Part shown: positions 1-10,628 of the stretch, piece after piece
Layout: each line of letters opens with the position of its first letter
Position numbering within the stretch: the stretch's first letter is position 1
Assembly: GCA_907164885.2 (NCBI GenBank)
Contig: OU015496.1
Location: 102,095,132-102,159,131, forward strand
Direction: 5' to 3'
Source: Dolomedes plantarius
Lineage: Eukaryota > Arthropoda > Arachnida > Araneae > Dolomedidae
DNA length: 64,000 nt
Program-made: the position numbers and the translations under genes
Notes under the pieces: generated by a model
Seen by the model: only the letters and a program-made list of their open reading frames with translations
What the model was told of the DNA's origin: nothing
Databases searched by the model: none

Positions 1-469
1 GAACCACACTTCACAGAAGTCTATAAATTTAATCATTTGATACTTGGTCAACATGTTATCTACAAAATAAATTTTGTTGTGATATCTCTGGTCTTTCTTG
101 GTGTTGCAATTTGGGTGGCCAGCAGTGTAAAAAGTTCTTTTTATCTTGTAATTATTGGATATTTAGATTGATTTTTCAAACGGAAACTTGTTTCTACTGT
201 GACATAAAAAAGTCTTATATTTGTATGTCTTCTGAGAATATCTAATACAGGGTGTACAGCGAAGAAGTCCCTGATTTCAAAATTTAAAATCTCGAAAACA
301 AAGATCTGTACAAGAATGCAACAAACGGTATATTTATCGTGCTTATTAAAGCACGATATATATACTGTTTATATATTCGTAGCAATTTTATTGCTATTTA
401 AAGCTGTAAGATTTTTATGTACTAATTTTCGAAATAGTTACAAACTATTATATTAACACCACTTTATGA
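1..469. other. AT-rich intergenic sequence with small repeat scraps
   Basis: No coding region is supported. About 40 bases near 125-165 match the stretch just beyond the right inverted terminus of the 46645-47044 element. A transposon-like terminus beginning CAGGGTGTACAGCG lies near 249 after a TA, with no partner end visible. The rest is unassigned. Confidence 0.4.
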
Positions 470-1235
470 TTTTTTAAAATTTTAATATCAAAGCACTTGA
501 TGGACTCCTAACTTTTTATAATCATAATAAATTTCCCAAATAATGAGGATTAACACCACTAAATGGCAAAAATTTGCTGGCCATGGAACAATAAATGATT
601 TATTTCAGAGGTCAATCTAATTAACTCCATACTCTAATGTAAATCGCTGGAATAATGCAGTTCAAATGTAGAAGCAAGTGCCTTATGATAACGGTAAATT
701 GTTTAGTGTTGTTTTATCTCAAAAAGTAAAATAATTAATCAGTTACAGTCTAATTGCCGTAGAAGCAAGTACTTGATGATATAGGTAAATTGTTTCATCA
801 CAAAAAAAAGTAAAATATATTAGTCAGTTGCAATCTAACTGCCCCAGATGTAAGTACTTCGGAATTATTAAAGAATTATTTCAATTTTAGTGTTAGTTGT
901 TTGTAGAAAAAGAAAAATTATACCGTCATAAAATCTTTAGTAAAAAATGTATGATAATGAAGTTTTTCTATGATAAAAAATAACTTGAACACTGATGTTA
1001 TTTCTTCTGTTAGCAAAATCGAACAGCTCCCTTAATCACGCAAAAATTGTAATAATAATGACGATTATTACAAGGATATTCTATCTTATACATTTTATAA
1101 GTGGTTAGATAAAAGCTACATATGCAATAATACATTCTACAAAATTTATTTGAATTTATATTTTAAAAGGTACTTTAAAAAACATTGTATATTACTTCAT
1201 CACTTTTCTCCCCTTTTTGTTTTATTGAGTGAATC
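470..1235 (+). repeat. Dispersed repeat, copy A (uninterrupted)
   Basis: This stretch aligns along its length with 7957-8804 plus 10018-10070. Shared landmarks in the same order include AAGGATTAACACCACTAAAT-like sequence, the 'gaagcaagtacttgatgat' segment, the 'aaggatattctatcttata' segment and the final 'tcacttttctcc' segment. No ORF of note lies inside. It serves as the empty-site reference for the mariner and SINE inserted into copy B. Class unknown. Confidence 0.75.
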
Positions 1236-3517
1236 AATTTGACAAGTTAGTAGCTCAATTACTATATTTTTTTAATATTTGATTTTAAATTTTTTTGTGA
1301 GATATAAAATATACAGATATATATGAAAAGTTCTTTAAATATTTCTCAGTTTAAGAACACTCTCTATTTACAATCCATTCATTAAAATGGAGACATTCAT
1401 TAGCACTACAAATATTTCTTCTCATTCGTTACGAATAGGGTTGGAATACTGAATTCAAAAAAGGCTGTTATCACGTGCGCACTGAAACGCTTTACTGAAA
1501 TCGTCGCCAACAAAGCTTTCATTCATTAAAACAACATAAAAATTACTTTTTCTTTTTGGTTTAATTGAAAATGCAATATTCTTTAGATGAACCAAGTGTT
1601 GGTATAAAAATGATTTGTTTTTGGTGTTTGTACTATCGGAAAACTGTTGATTTGATTCTCTCTGGGTTTTTTATTCTACTTCCTTCTCCTTTCCCCCCTT
1701 TGCAGATGCGACTTTAAGAGATAATTATGGGACGTGTCTAATTAATTGCCTCTCATTATGACCGTAGATATTGATTTTTTTCTTCTTTTCAACCAATAAG
1801 GGGAGGGGCACAATTTTGTCCCTCAATGAAACATTGCGGAAATGAGTAACAAGCAATGTCTTTTCATTGATGCCTTATTGTTTTCCTTGTGTTCTAATGA
1901 TCTTTTTAGCAACGCAACAGTATCATTATAATAATGCCGTCGGAATAAGTTATTATGCACCATATCTGAATAATCATTTCTATATATGTAGGAAGAGAGC
2001 GTGCATTAAAATGTCTGTTGCTTATAGATTGAAAAGGAAAGAAGTGATCACATAATTGGAGCCTCTAATGGAAACGAAAAAAAATTATATTTAGAAAAAC
2101 CTGAAATTATCAAATTTCACAAATAACTTCTTCGTCCTATTTAAATCCAGAGTTCCCACCTATATCCGTTACAACCCCCTTAACTTCTAAACGGTGACAA
2201 CTTAGGCCATAAAGTTGATGTCTAGGTATAGTAAAAAGGCTATGCGCTACTCGATGAGACAACTTACAACGCCTTCTATCAGCAAATTTTGGAATTTGCG
2301 GTCAAAAACGGTACGAGATACGGGAAAAAAGTCAATTACAAAGTTGTTCGGCACCATCGATTTAGTAAGAAAAGACACCTTGCGCACATTAATACTCAAA
2401 ACAGAACGTAAAAAATTAACATTTCTTTGGTCGTGATTTTCAACACCATAGCGCCGTGAAACGCGAGCGAAGCTCGAAAAGACCAGAAAATCCAGTCCAG
2501 AGTGCAAATGTATATAGTAGCTAATGGAGAGCATTTTCAGCAACATAAACAAATGATCATGAAGATAGGGAAGTGCCTCAGTTTCTTTCTTCCAATCTTT
2601 GTGACATGACAATTTTCGAAATCGTGACAAAATTGACTGATTGTCTTCAAACTGCATTTAGAAACGGAACATACAGGAACAATGCTTCAACTATACTGCA
2701 TCCAACAGAATTCGAGATTTAAAGCTTTTCAAGATAGACAAAAACATGGATATGCAGTCCTCTTAGGACCATGCTCTCAGAAAAAATTTTGCCAATTATA
2801 AGTAAATGAAAAAAGAAAAATCTAATGTTAATTTTTATGGTCCAAAATTTATATACCCTTAACAATTTTTTTCTCTGTTTATTTCGAAAATGCTTCTCTG
2901 AATTAAAAAAAACTTCGGGTTAAAAAAAAACCTAATACATAAAATCATGCGTCTATTCTTGGTTCAGAAAAACACAATGAACTATTCCCTTAATGTCTGA
3001 AGTAATAAAAAATGATGTTATACGCTCTCAGTATTTGCAAATACTAATATAAAAATATAAATTGCGTTTACTCTTTTTGCTATGGAAAAAACTGTTGATA
3101 ATATAAACTTTTTTCTTTTCCTTTTCCTCTTATCTAAGAACGGCTTAAGAGGATAATTATGTGATTCTTAGTCTAATAAATTAGTTTTCCTGCTTCTTTA
3201 CAAAGACACGTACTTTTATTATTTTTTATTCATGAATGATAGGAGGGTGGTTATTTTGTAACGAGATGGTTGCGAGTGTATGGTAAAAGTCCTTTCATTA
3301 GCGGTGTTTTGTTCATTAATGCAAGAACCCTCGTCTTCGCAAGGAAATTCGTTAGAGTAGCGCAACGGTATAGTGAGATTATTATCGCCAGGAGATTTAT
3401 TTGTTACCAGATTTAATGTCACACTATATGACTTAAATTCTTGAGCATGGAGCAATATCTGCTATTCATCAGATAACATGGGATATGATGTATTGTATTT
3501 AAATAAATGAAAACTAC
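1236..3517. other. AT-rich stretch without a recognised gene
   Basis: Only short ORFs occur. The longest (2247-2657, minus, 136 codons) shows no motif I recognise. A competing plus-strand frame at about 2235-2409, without a Met start, looks equally protein-like and equally unassignable. Nothing else is called. Confidence 0.4.
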
Positions 3518-3525
3518 CTCATCAC

Positions 3526-4735
3526 TAGGGGTACGTAAATTTCACAAAAAAATATTGAAATTTAGCAACAAAAATATACAATATTTAAAATTTCGCATTT
3601 ATTCGCAAAAAAATATATAAATTCAAAAATTTTGCATTTATAAAAAAAAATAAATCACACTTTTATTTACTTGGTAAGTATCAAAATTCTCAGTTAAAAG
3701 CTAACATTGTGGTAGTCTCCACGTTATGTTCCTTAAGTCTTTGCCTTCTGTCATTAATTATTATGTTGTACATACTAAATTCCTCTCAGCATCTACGCTG
3801 TTAATGGGACTATAGAAACTTTGTACAGCTGCCTTTGCAAAGTAAAGCTAGGAGCATTTCGTTACAATTAAAATCTGTATAACATCAACAGGAGTTTATA
3901 ATAAATACGACGATCAATGTATGCAATTGATGTAAAATATATATATATATATATTTATAAAAAATCGTAAGGGATATTTTTATAGACAAAATAACATAGA
4001 AGAAAATATTCAAATTAAATCTAATAGGACATACTAAAGAATATAGTACAGTTAATATAGTAGAGTTTGAGGAACATATCTTTTACTGTATTTAAATATT
4101 TTTTTTGATAATGTCCAATCGTCTGCCGCATTAGCAAAAAAAATTTTTTTGTCTATTTCGCACGTGACGATAAATTTATTTAAAGTGCCAGAAAAAGAAA
4201 TCACGTGATCAGCATTTAATAAATTAAATTCTAAAAATTAATCTTTAAAAATTCCCCAAAAATCAGAAAATGGAGGTAAAGATTCAAAAAAAGATTTCAT
4301 TTTAAAGCAATTTTTATGATATTTCTCATGATGTCAATTTTATAACCCTCAAATTATTGTTTTAAATGCAAACTTAAAAAAGTTACTAAAACAGCTTAAA
4401 AATTTAATTTTAAAAAATCTAAGTAGAATTTTTGAAAAATCTTTCTTAGTGCACCCCTACACTATAAGAAGAATCGCCATGCAAAATTTCAGCTCTTTAG
4501 GTCCAGCGGTTTGGTCTGTGTGTTGTATGTCAGTCAGTGAGTACGGAACTGTTTTATATATAGAGATTATTACTAAATTATAACTTTTATTACCTAATTT
4601 TGCTTAAAAAACCATTTATCGCCGAATTTTCACCGAAAAGTAGTAAAAAGATAATTTTCGCATTTATTCGCTCATATCGGCAAATTTCGAATTCATTCGC
4701 ATTTACTTCGTAAATACGAAAATTACGTATCCTTA
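3526..4735. mobile_element. hAT-type element with perfect 8-bp TSD, carrying a nested Helitron fragment
   Basis: The element is bounded by the direct repeat CTCATCAC at 3518-3525 and 4736-4743. Its ends are inverted: TAGGGGTACGTAAATTT on the left and, read in reverse complement, TAAGGATACGTAATTTT on the right. An 8-bp target duplication with short imperfect inverted ends is the hAT hallmark. Both sub-terminal regions are rich in a TTCGCATTTATTCGC-like motif. No transposase is visible. Much of the interior (about 3896-4566) is a separately recognisable Helitron fragment, so the original element was roughly 540 bp. Confidence 0.8.
3896..4566 (-). mobile_element. Helitron fragment (5' end intact, 3' end lost)
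   Basis: The fragment aligns with the inner and 5' part of the Helitron at 40433-42007. Read on the minus strand it starts TCTCTATATATAAAACAG, with a T at 4567 on the plus strand as expected for insertion between A and T. The family's 3' hairpin and CTAG are absent at the left edge, so it is truncated. It lies wholly inside the hAT element at 3526-4735 and therefore probably inserted after it. Confidence 0.7.
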
Positions 4736-4750
4736 CTCATCACCAATAAT

Positions 4751-6195
4751 TTTTCACCTACCTTAGATCATTACCTATAGTTGGAGGAAATAAACTAACA
4801 CAGATTCATTTCATAATAAAATGTTGGATGCATAAGATAATTCATTGAAAACCGGTTCTAGAGTAGTCTGATCAAGTACAGCCTTTCTTTTGTGATGGAT
4901 CACCACCGATAGCTTTCATCAAGGGAATCCACTGTACCACATATTACAAGAAGTGAGTTTGGATCACTTAAGGGGGCACAGGACCTTGAAGCTCGACGAC
5001 TATAAATATGGTCGAATTCTAACCACAAAAACTCAGATAATATTAGAAAAAGAAATTTTCTTTCTTTCTACATATACATATCTTTAAATATATCATATAT
5101 TAAATTGTAAATTATAAATCTATAAATAATTTTCAAATAAGATGTTTAGAATTTTATATGATTAACTGCTAATATGAGATTTCGTGCAGCATTACTTTTA
5201 AACTATCAATAGGAAACGGATAAAACTACACTCATATTTCATGGTTCTCTGCGTTTTTAAACCAGAAAAATGTGCAATTCTGAAATGCTTTTTTTTATGT
5301 GGGATAATTGTGCAAATAATTGTATAATTTTTTAAGTTTTCCCATTTTATGCTCAATTTTTATTTTCAATAATATTTATTACAATTTATTTGGTTTTACA
5401 TTACAGATAAATATATTACAAGTGTATTCTGCCCATTAATTATTTCCTGTAAGCATATATCTCAATTTTATGATGCGCGCAGCACTTATGATTTTTAATC
5501 ACCAGTTAATCATATGAAATTCTAAACTGCTAATTTGAAAATTATTTAGAGATTTATAATTTCTATTTTTATATGTGACATATTTAAAGATATGTACTTC
5601 ATGAGTATAAAGAAAGAAAATTTCTTTTTCTAATATTATTTGAGTTTTTTGTGGTTAGAATTAGACCATATTTATAGTCATTTCGTCAAGCTTCAAAGTT
5701 TTGTGCCCCCATATATAATATTTCAGTGTCAGTTCTTGTTTTTCCATGATACTCAAATGCTCTCCACTCAACGTAGGAAACAAATTCTCAAATTTCATTT
5801 ATTAATAATTAATGAACAATCCTGTTTAGATTTCCCTGAGATGTAATCTGAAAGACATGAATACACTAATATAAAAAAGCAACCCCCCCCCCCCCCGGTT
5901 GGCAATATTTTCACTCTCCTTTTTTCGACTTTACAATGATATTCAGGAAACACCTTTACATCGAAATTTTAATCTCAATCTCCCAAGGAGACTGCTAGGA
6001 TATGTGGTATAATTCATTCTCTTTTATGAAAGCTAACGGTAGCGATCCATCTCGAAAGAAAGGTTATACTCAATTTGACAACTCTAGAACCAGTTTTCAA
6101 CAAATTTCATAACACATTCAACATTTTATTATGAAATAGACACTGTGTAAGTTTATTTCTTCTAACTATAGGTACTGATCGAGTGTAGGTAAAAA
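4751..6195. repeat. Large fold-back (inverted repeat) element
   Basis: The left arm (about 4751-5165) is an inverted, diverged copy of the right arm (about 5510-6195). Matching pairs include ACCTATAGTTGGAGG near 4772 against CTTCTAACTATAGGT near 6165, and TAGAAAAAGAAATTTTC near 5043 against GAAAATTTCTTTTTCTA near 5618. The right arm has about 250 extra bases (about 5742-5990), including a C14 run at 5883-5896. The outer edge nearly abuts the hAT target duplication at 4736-4743. No transposase is seen; class unknown. Confidence 0.65.
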
Positions 6196-6510
6196 TATAC
6201 CAACTATGAAATTATTGAAAATTCTATTAATAAATTTCAAATAGTGAAGTTGTTGCTTTCGTGCATATATCTCCATATAAGTGCACACACAGTGTCTTTC
6301 CATCTGTCTAACTCAACTTAAAGAATTCTGTGTGTTTCGATTTACGTCTTGTCAAAACAGCAATTTTAACAATGAAAAGGACTCAAAATGTACAGTGTGT
6401 ACATAAATGAATATCCCAACTTTGCAGGGCTATTGAAAGAAAACACGTTTGTACTAAACAAAGTACAAACGTATTGTTCATCGAAAATTACAAATAACAG
6501 TTGAAAGTTC

Positions 6511-7009
6511 ATGAAGATTGGATTTTTAAATGACAAAATGCCAAACTGGTGGATTGGTCGCCCAGCCCCCCCCCCCCCCCCCCCAGGACCTGCTCTTCAT
6601 CAATGGCCTCCTCGCCTTTTTTTTTTATCTGGGGGTAAGTCAAACATTGGGTGTTTGTTCCACCGCTACCAAATGACGCTGCCTAACTTAGGGCCTGTTC
6701 ACATAGGAGTCCGTTAAGTAGCGTTAAGGAAAAGATGACGTTGAGACGAAAATAAACCAATCATAGGTGTTAAAAATTTCATTGCGGATCGTTTGGAGGC
6801 CTATGATTGGTTTATTTTCATCTCAACGTCATCTTTTCCTTAACGCAACGCAACGCAACGGACTCCTATGTGAACAGGCCTTTAAGATACGCATATCTGC
6901 AGTCTTTCAAACCGTTAGACTAGACATGCTGAAAAGAGTGTGGGATGAGTTATCGTACCGCTTCGATATCCTTCGTGTTACTAAAGGGGCTCACATTGAA
7001 CACTTATAA
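6511..7009 (+). pseudogene. Transposase C-terminus (DDE type, WPPRSPDL/GAHIEHL group), disrupted
   Basis: In the plus frames a WIGR sequence is followed by a C19 homopolymer, then WPPR and a frame-shifted FFLWG-like stretch ending near VKSNIG. This is the remnant of the conserved WPxRSPDLxPxDFFLWG segment just before the last catalytic acid in arthropod transposases. After the MITE at 6691-6882 the frame resumes near 6889 with VWDELSYRFDI and ends with RVTKGAHIEHL and a stop at 7007-7009, a typical C-terminus of this group. The N-terminal DNA-binding part and the first catalytic acids are absent. It cannot be functional. Confidence 0.75.
6691..6882. mobile_element. GGGCCTGTTCACA-family MITE, copy 1 (symmetric type)
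   Basis: Long inverted termini start GGGCCTGTTCACATAGG and end with the reverse complement CCTATGTGAACAGGCC. TA lies on both sides (6689-6690 and 6883-6884). The two halves are near mirror images, including ACCAATCATAGG and CCTATGATTGGT inside. The right sub-terminus has a small CAACG expansion. It has no ORF and sits inside the transposase remnant of 6393-7129. Confidence 0.85.
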
Positions 7010-7131
7010 CTGTGTCGAATTTAAACTTTAAACTGTTATTTTTGATTTCCGATAAATAACAAGTTGTACTTTGTTTAGTTTTCTTTCAATAGCCCTTCAA
7101 AGTTGAGATATTCATTTAAGTACACACTGTA

Positions 7132-7956
7132 TTATTCGTCTAAATGTTGGGGTATTCAGCGGGGTATTCAGCGTCCTTAATTTGGGGGTATTCAGCGTGT
7201 ATGATCTACAATCCTAAGAGCAACACTTTTTTTACCCATGTAAATATTTTGGGCATTTTTAAGTCTCGCTAAGGCTAAATTTTGATGTTTGTAGCTAAAT
7301 TTTGATGTTTTGGTTTTAATTAATATCTTTCGTCTCTTCGTGGTTTCACGTTACTCTGCAATTTTCAGTATGTAATCTCGTCGAAAATTGAAAAAAAATA
7401 TCTTGTAAGTTAAAAGAGAGTGGGACAATCCGAGATAACAACTGGTGCAATAAATGACTGGTGTAATAAATGGAAGAATAGATTAAAGTATGGGAACAAA
7501 TTTAAACCCTCCAAATTACAAACCACGTGTTTCAGCAAAATTTAAAATTTTTCCAATATAAAGTTAAAGAAATGAAAATGGATTAACTGAAATATCAGAT
7601 GCAAATAAACGGTAAAATCTTATTGGAACTTCGTTGCTTCATGTTCATTTTTTTACTTTTACTTTATAAATCAATTTTGCGGTTTTAAAATGTGTTACTT
7701 TCTAGGAAAGTGACACTTTTGCGAAAGTCGAAAAGTGCATTATTCAAAGTTCTCGAAATGGAGATTCCAACTTTGTTAAACTAGATGACTGATGAACTAA
7801 CTTGGTTAAATAAAGGAAACTTAACTTGGACGTTTGTCTGCGGTAGTAAAAATCTTTTAATTGGATTTCACAAACATCTGTTCCCCAGTCGTTTGATCTA
7901 CAAGCTATACATGAGCCATTCACAGGCCAAATCGGTTAAGATCACTTTTTTTTTTA
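7132..7956. other. AT-rich spacer with a triple GGGGTATTCAGCG repeat
   Basis: Three copies of GGGGTATTCAGCG lie at about 7149-7197. Otherwise nothing recognisable is present; short ORFs lack motifs. Confidence 0.45.
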
Positions 7957-8806
7957 TATTTCTGAAATTTTAGAATCAAAGCTCTCGATTGACTCGCAAC
8001 TTTTTACATTTTAATAAATTCCCCAAATAATAAGGATTAACACCACTAAATGACAATTTTATTTTTTTTTGGCCATCGAATAATAAGTAACTTTCTCAGA
8101 AGCTAATCAAGTTAAGTCCATGTTGTGATATAAATCTTGCAATAATGCAATTCAAACGCAGAAGCAAGTACTTGATGATAACGGTAAATCGTTTAGTGTT
8201 GTTTCATTACATAAAGAGTAAAATGAATGAGTCAGTTACAGTGTAACTGCTACAGAAGTAAGTACTTTGGAATTATTACACAATTTTTCAATTATTTTTT
8301 TTCTGTAGTAAAAAATTTTTGAAGACTGAAATGGATATTGAAACAACTTCTATTTCGCATTCGCATTGTCTGTTCTTAATGGATATCTAAAGGTTTCTTA
8401 CCTGTCAGACGGTAATGTGTCAATCTAGACTTATGCTTTTTATCCAAGTTTTATTTATGTACAATCACAACAACAAGAAACATAGAATAGGAGGACATCG
8501 TGGTTTATCACCTGGTTCCGAACAAGTTCTAACTAAAAACATAAAAACATCAATCGCAAGTCAGAGTGCATGTAGCGCCCTCTGGTCTCATTATTTGAGT
8601 TTTAGCAGATGATATTACTTTCTTCTTACTTGCCAAATTGGTTAAGTCCCTTAAATTGTAATAATAATAACGATTACTCCAAGGATATTCTATCTTATAG
8701 TTTTCATATGTCGTCAGATAAAAGTTACATCTGCAATAATACATTCTACAATGTTTATTTGAATTTATATTTTCAGAAGAATTTTAAAAAGCAATATACG
8801 ATGGTA

Positions 8807-9747
8807 GGCTGAAAAGTAATGCACACATGCTTGTAGAGCGCGAACAAAAAGAAATAGCGAGATCGGGCAAAAAGAACATTAAAGTACAATTCTTAAGCTT
8901 CAAAATCATATATTTATTTTTCAACATAGTCACCGTTAAGGCTAACACATTTCTCCTAACGTGTAACAAGTTTTCTCATTCCGTCACTGAAAAATTCTTC
9001 CGACTTTTCTCGAATCCACGACTTGACAGCTGCCTTCCCCACATTGTCCGAGGTGTAACCCTTTAGGTCTCTCTTGGTAGAGGAAAAAAAATAAAAATTG
9101 TAAGGCGCAAGATCGGGGAATAAGGAGGGTGTGGAATCGGTTCAAACTTCAGGTTTCGCAGAGCCTCTCCAGTCCGACGCTGTTCTCGCCTGTGAGACGG
9201 CGTGGTACCCATCGAGCACAGATTTTACGGTATCCCAATCGTTCTATAATGAAGCAGACACATTCCTTGGATACTCCATTATGGTTTGCGATACGCTTTT
9301 GGGTGATTCGCCGGTCATTTTGAATCAAATCGTCGACGAGTTTGCGATGTTCATCGTCTGTGGCAGTGATCGGACGTCCGTTGCATGTTTCATCAACAAT
9401 TATGGCTTTTTCAGGCTCGAAACCACGAAATTTTATTACCCATCGATTTACAGTACCCCTATTAACAGCATCGTCACCTTAAACAGCCTTTAAACGACGA
9501 TGAATCTCAGTATGACTCACTTTTTCAGCTGTTAAAAATTCGATAACAGCGTGCTGTATAACTCGCCGTTGACATAGCACTGGAACACGTCTCCATACTA
9601 CCGCTTTTCAAAATACACAGGATGAACACAACGATTTCAAACCTGCGCATGCGTATTGAGGAGGGATGGAACTTCCAAATGCCACTTGGCGCTTTTGAAG
9701 GTCATTTCGTTCGCGCTCTACAAGCATGTGTGCATTACTTTTCAGCC
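8807..9747 (-). mobile_element. mariner element with internal deletion
   Basis: TA duplications lie at 8805-8806 and 9748-9749. The terminal inverted repeats are essentially identical over about 39 bp, starting GGCTGAAAAGTAATGCACAC on both ends. At 941 bp it is about 350 bp short of an intact mariner. The transposase remnant lies on the minus strand. The well-preserved ends with a damaged gene suggest a non-autonomous copy that was mobilised in trans, or a fairly young one. Confidence 0.9.
8900..9600 (-). pseudogene. mariner transposase remnant, catalytic core deleted
   Basis: Read on the minus strand from about 9560, the N-terminal helix-turn-helix region is recognisable: EKVSHTEIHRRLKAV, VNRGTVNRWV, then RITQKRIANHNGVSKECV and RWVPRRLTGEN. 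The sequence then jumps near 9130 to HPPYSP, which normally precedes the last catalytic Asp, and to the family C-terminus EKCVSLNGDYVEK near 8930. Stops and frameshifts are present, for example a stop after the first helix block. The segment with the first two catalytic acids is missing, so the product would be inactive. Confidence 0.85.
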
Positions 9748-9767
9748 TACCTACGTATAGTATTTTT

Positions 9768-9990
9768 GGGCTTGTGGCGGCCCAGTGGTACAGCGCGCTC
9801 TTTTTCGGTGCTCAGGGTGCTCAGATCGAATCCCGGCGTTGCGCCACGAAAAAATGCCTCCGTTTGTATTCGTCCCTTCATAGGGGGTAATGCTGTCCGC
9901 CTATATGGTGCCCCCTTAATAAAATGAACAGTAAAACTGCGGCGTAGTATAGGCGAAGGTTTAACGACAAGTGCCTCCACAATGGAAAAT
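9768..9990 (+). mobile_element. tRNA-derived SINE, copy a
   Basis: It begins GGGCTTGTGGCGGCCCAGTGG, which resembles a tRNA 5' half with an A box, and has a B-box match AGATCGAATCCC at 9823-9834. A tRNA-unrelated body follows, with the landmark GCCTATATGGTGCCCCC. The same body recurs at 63790-64000 and, diverged, at 42127-42277. These internal pol III promoter boxes are how such SINEs are transcribed. The 3' side runs into AATAAAT and a (TA)n tract. Confidence 0.85.
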
Positions 9991-10070
9991 AAATATTTAT
10001 ATATATATATATATATATATTATTTTATCACTTTTCTCCGCTTTTCCTTTTATGGACTTAACCGATTCAG

Positions 10071-10440
10071 CAAGAGAGCGGTTCACACATCGACAAGATA
10101 GAGTTACTAAGCGAAAAACGTGTATACTAACTGAAACAGAATATGCGAGTTATTTCGCTCAAACTAAAAGAAAAAATGATACAAATTTTAAAAAAATGCA
10201 ATAAAATGCAATAATTTTTTTAAAGGCAATATGATTAGAGTACATATTTAGAAAATGAAAAAGATCATAACTATCTGTACGATGCTCAACATATTGATTG
10301 TGAAAGGCTTCTTATTAAACTGACACAATTTTGAAAAACGAAAGTGGGTTAAATAAAACTGACTTGTTTTATTACCTGATAGTATATATGTGTAATAAAG
10401 TTTAAGAATCCTCTTCAAAAATTTTTATCAATTATTATTC
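10071..10440. other. Unassigned AT-rich spacer
   Basis: No gene, inverted repeat or known terminus is recognised between the end of repeat copy B and the MITE. Confidence 0.4.
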
Positions 10441-10442
10441 TA

Positions 10443-10623
10443 AGGACCTGTTTATATAGCAGTCCGTTAGCATAAGCGTAAAAGTATTGAAAAATATTTA
10501 ACCAATGACAAACCTCCAAACGATTAGCAACGAGATTGTTAAGGCCTATGATTGGTTTATTTCCGTCTCAGCGCCATTTTATCTTTTACGCTTACGCTAA
10601 CGGACTACTATGTGAACAGGCAT
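10443..10623. mobile_element. GGGCCTGTTCACA-family MITE, copy 2 (diverged)
   Basis: The ends are AGGACCTGTTTATATAGCAG and CTATGTGAACAGGCAT, flanked by TA at 10441-10442 and 10624-10625. The interior carries the family's AACCAATGACAAACC and CTATGATTGGT landmarks. Its right end touches the target duplication of the hAT at 10629. Confidence 0.8.
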
Positions 10624-10628
10624 TAAAC

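Larger units (their letters stand above)
6393..7129 (+). mobile_element. Tc1/mariner-superfamily element, degenerate, with nested MITE
   Basis: TA dinucleotides flank it (6391-6392 and 7130-7131). The ends are inverted repeats of about 50 bp beginning CAGTGTGTACATAAATGA, with GTACACACTG on the right. The interior encodes only the C-terminal part of a transposase and is split by a 192-bp MITE. With the MITE removed it is about 545 bp, against about 1.3 kb for an intact element, so it is an internally deleted copy. Confidence 0.8.
7957..10070 (+). repeat. Dispersed repeat, copy B, interrupted by mariner and SINE
   Basis: The stretch 7957-8804 matches 470-1190, and the match resumes at about 10018-10070 with 'tatcacttttctcc', equal to the end of copy A. 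The intervening sequence is accounted for by the mariner (8807-9747), the SINE (about 9768-9990) and a short (TA)n tract. Copy A therefore shows the pre-insertion arrangement. Confidence 0.75.

Noticed and set aside
2247..2657. 136-codon minus ORF as a gene
   Set aside because: No motif is recognised, and the opposite strand is equally open over part of it.
8827..9493. Plus-strand ORFs of up to 120 codons
   Set aside because: They run antisense to the mariner remnant, whose recognisable motifs are all on the minus strand.
9747..9980. 77-codon minus ORF resembling the one at 63755-63991
   Set aside because: The similarity comes from both being antisense reads of the same SINE, not from a shared protein.
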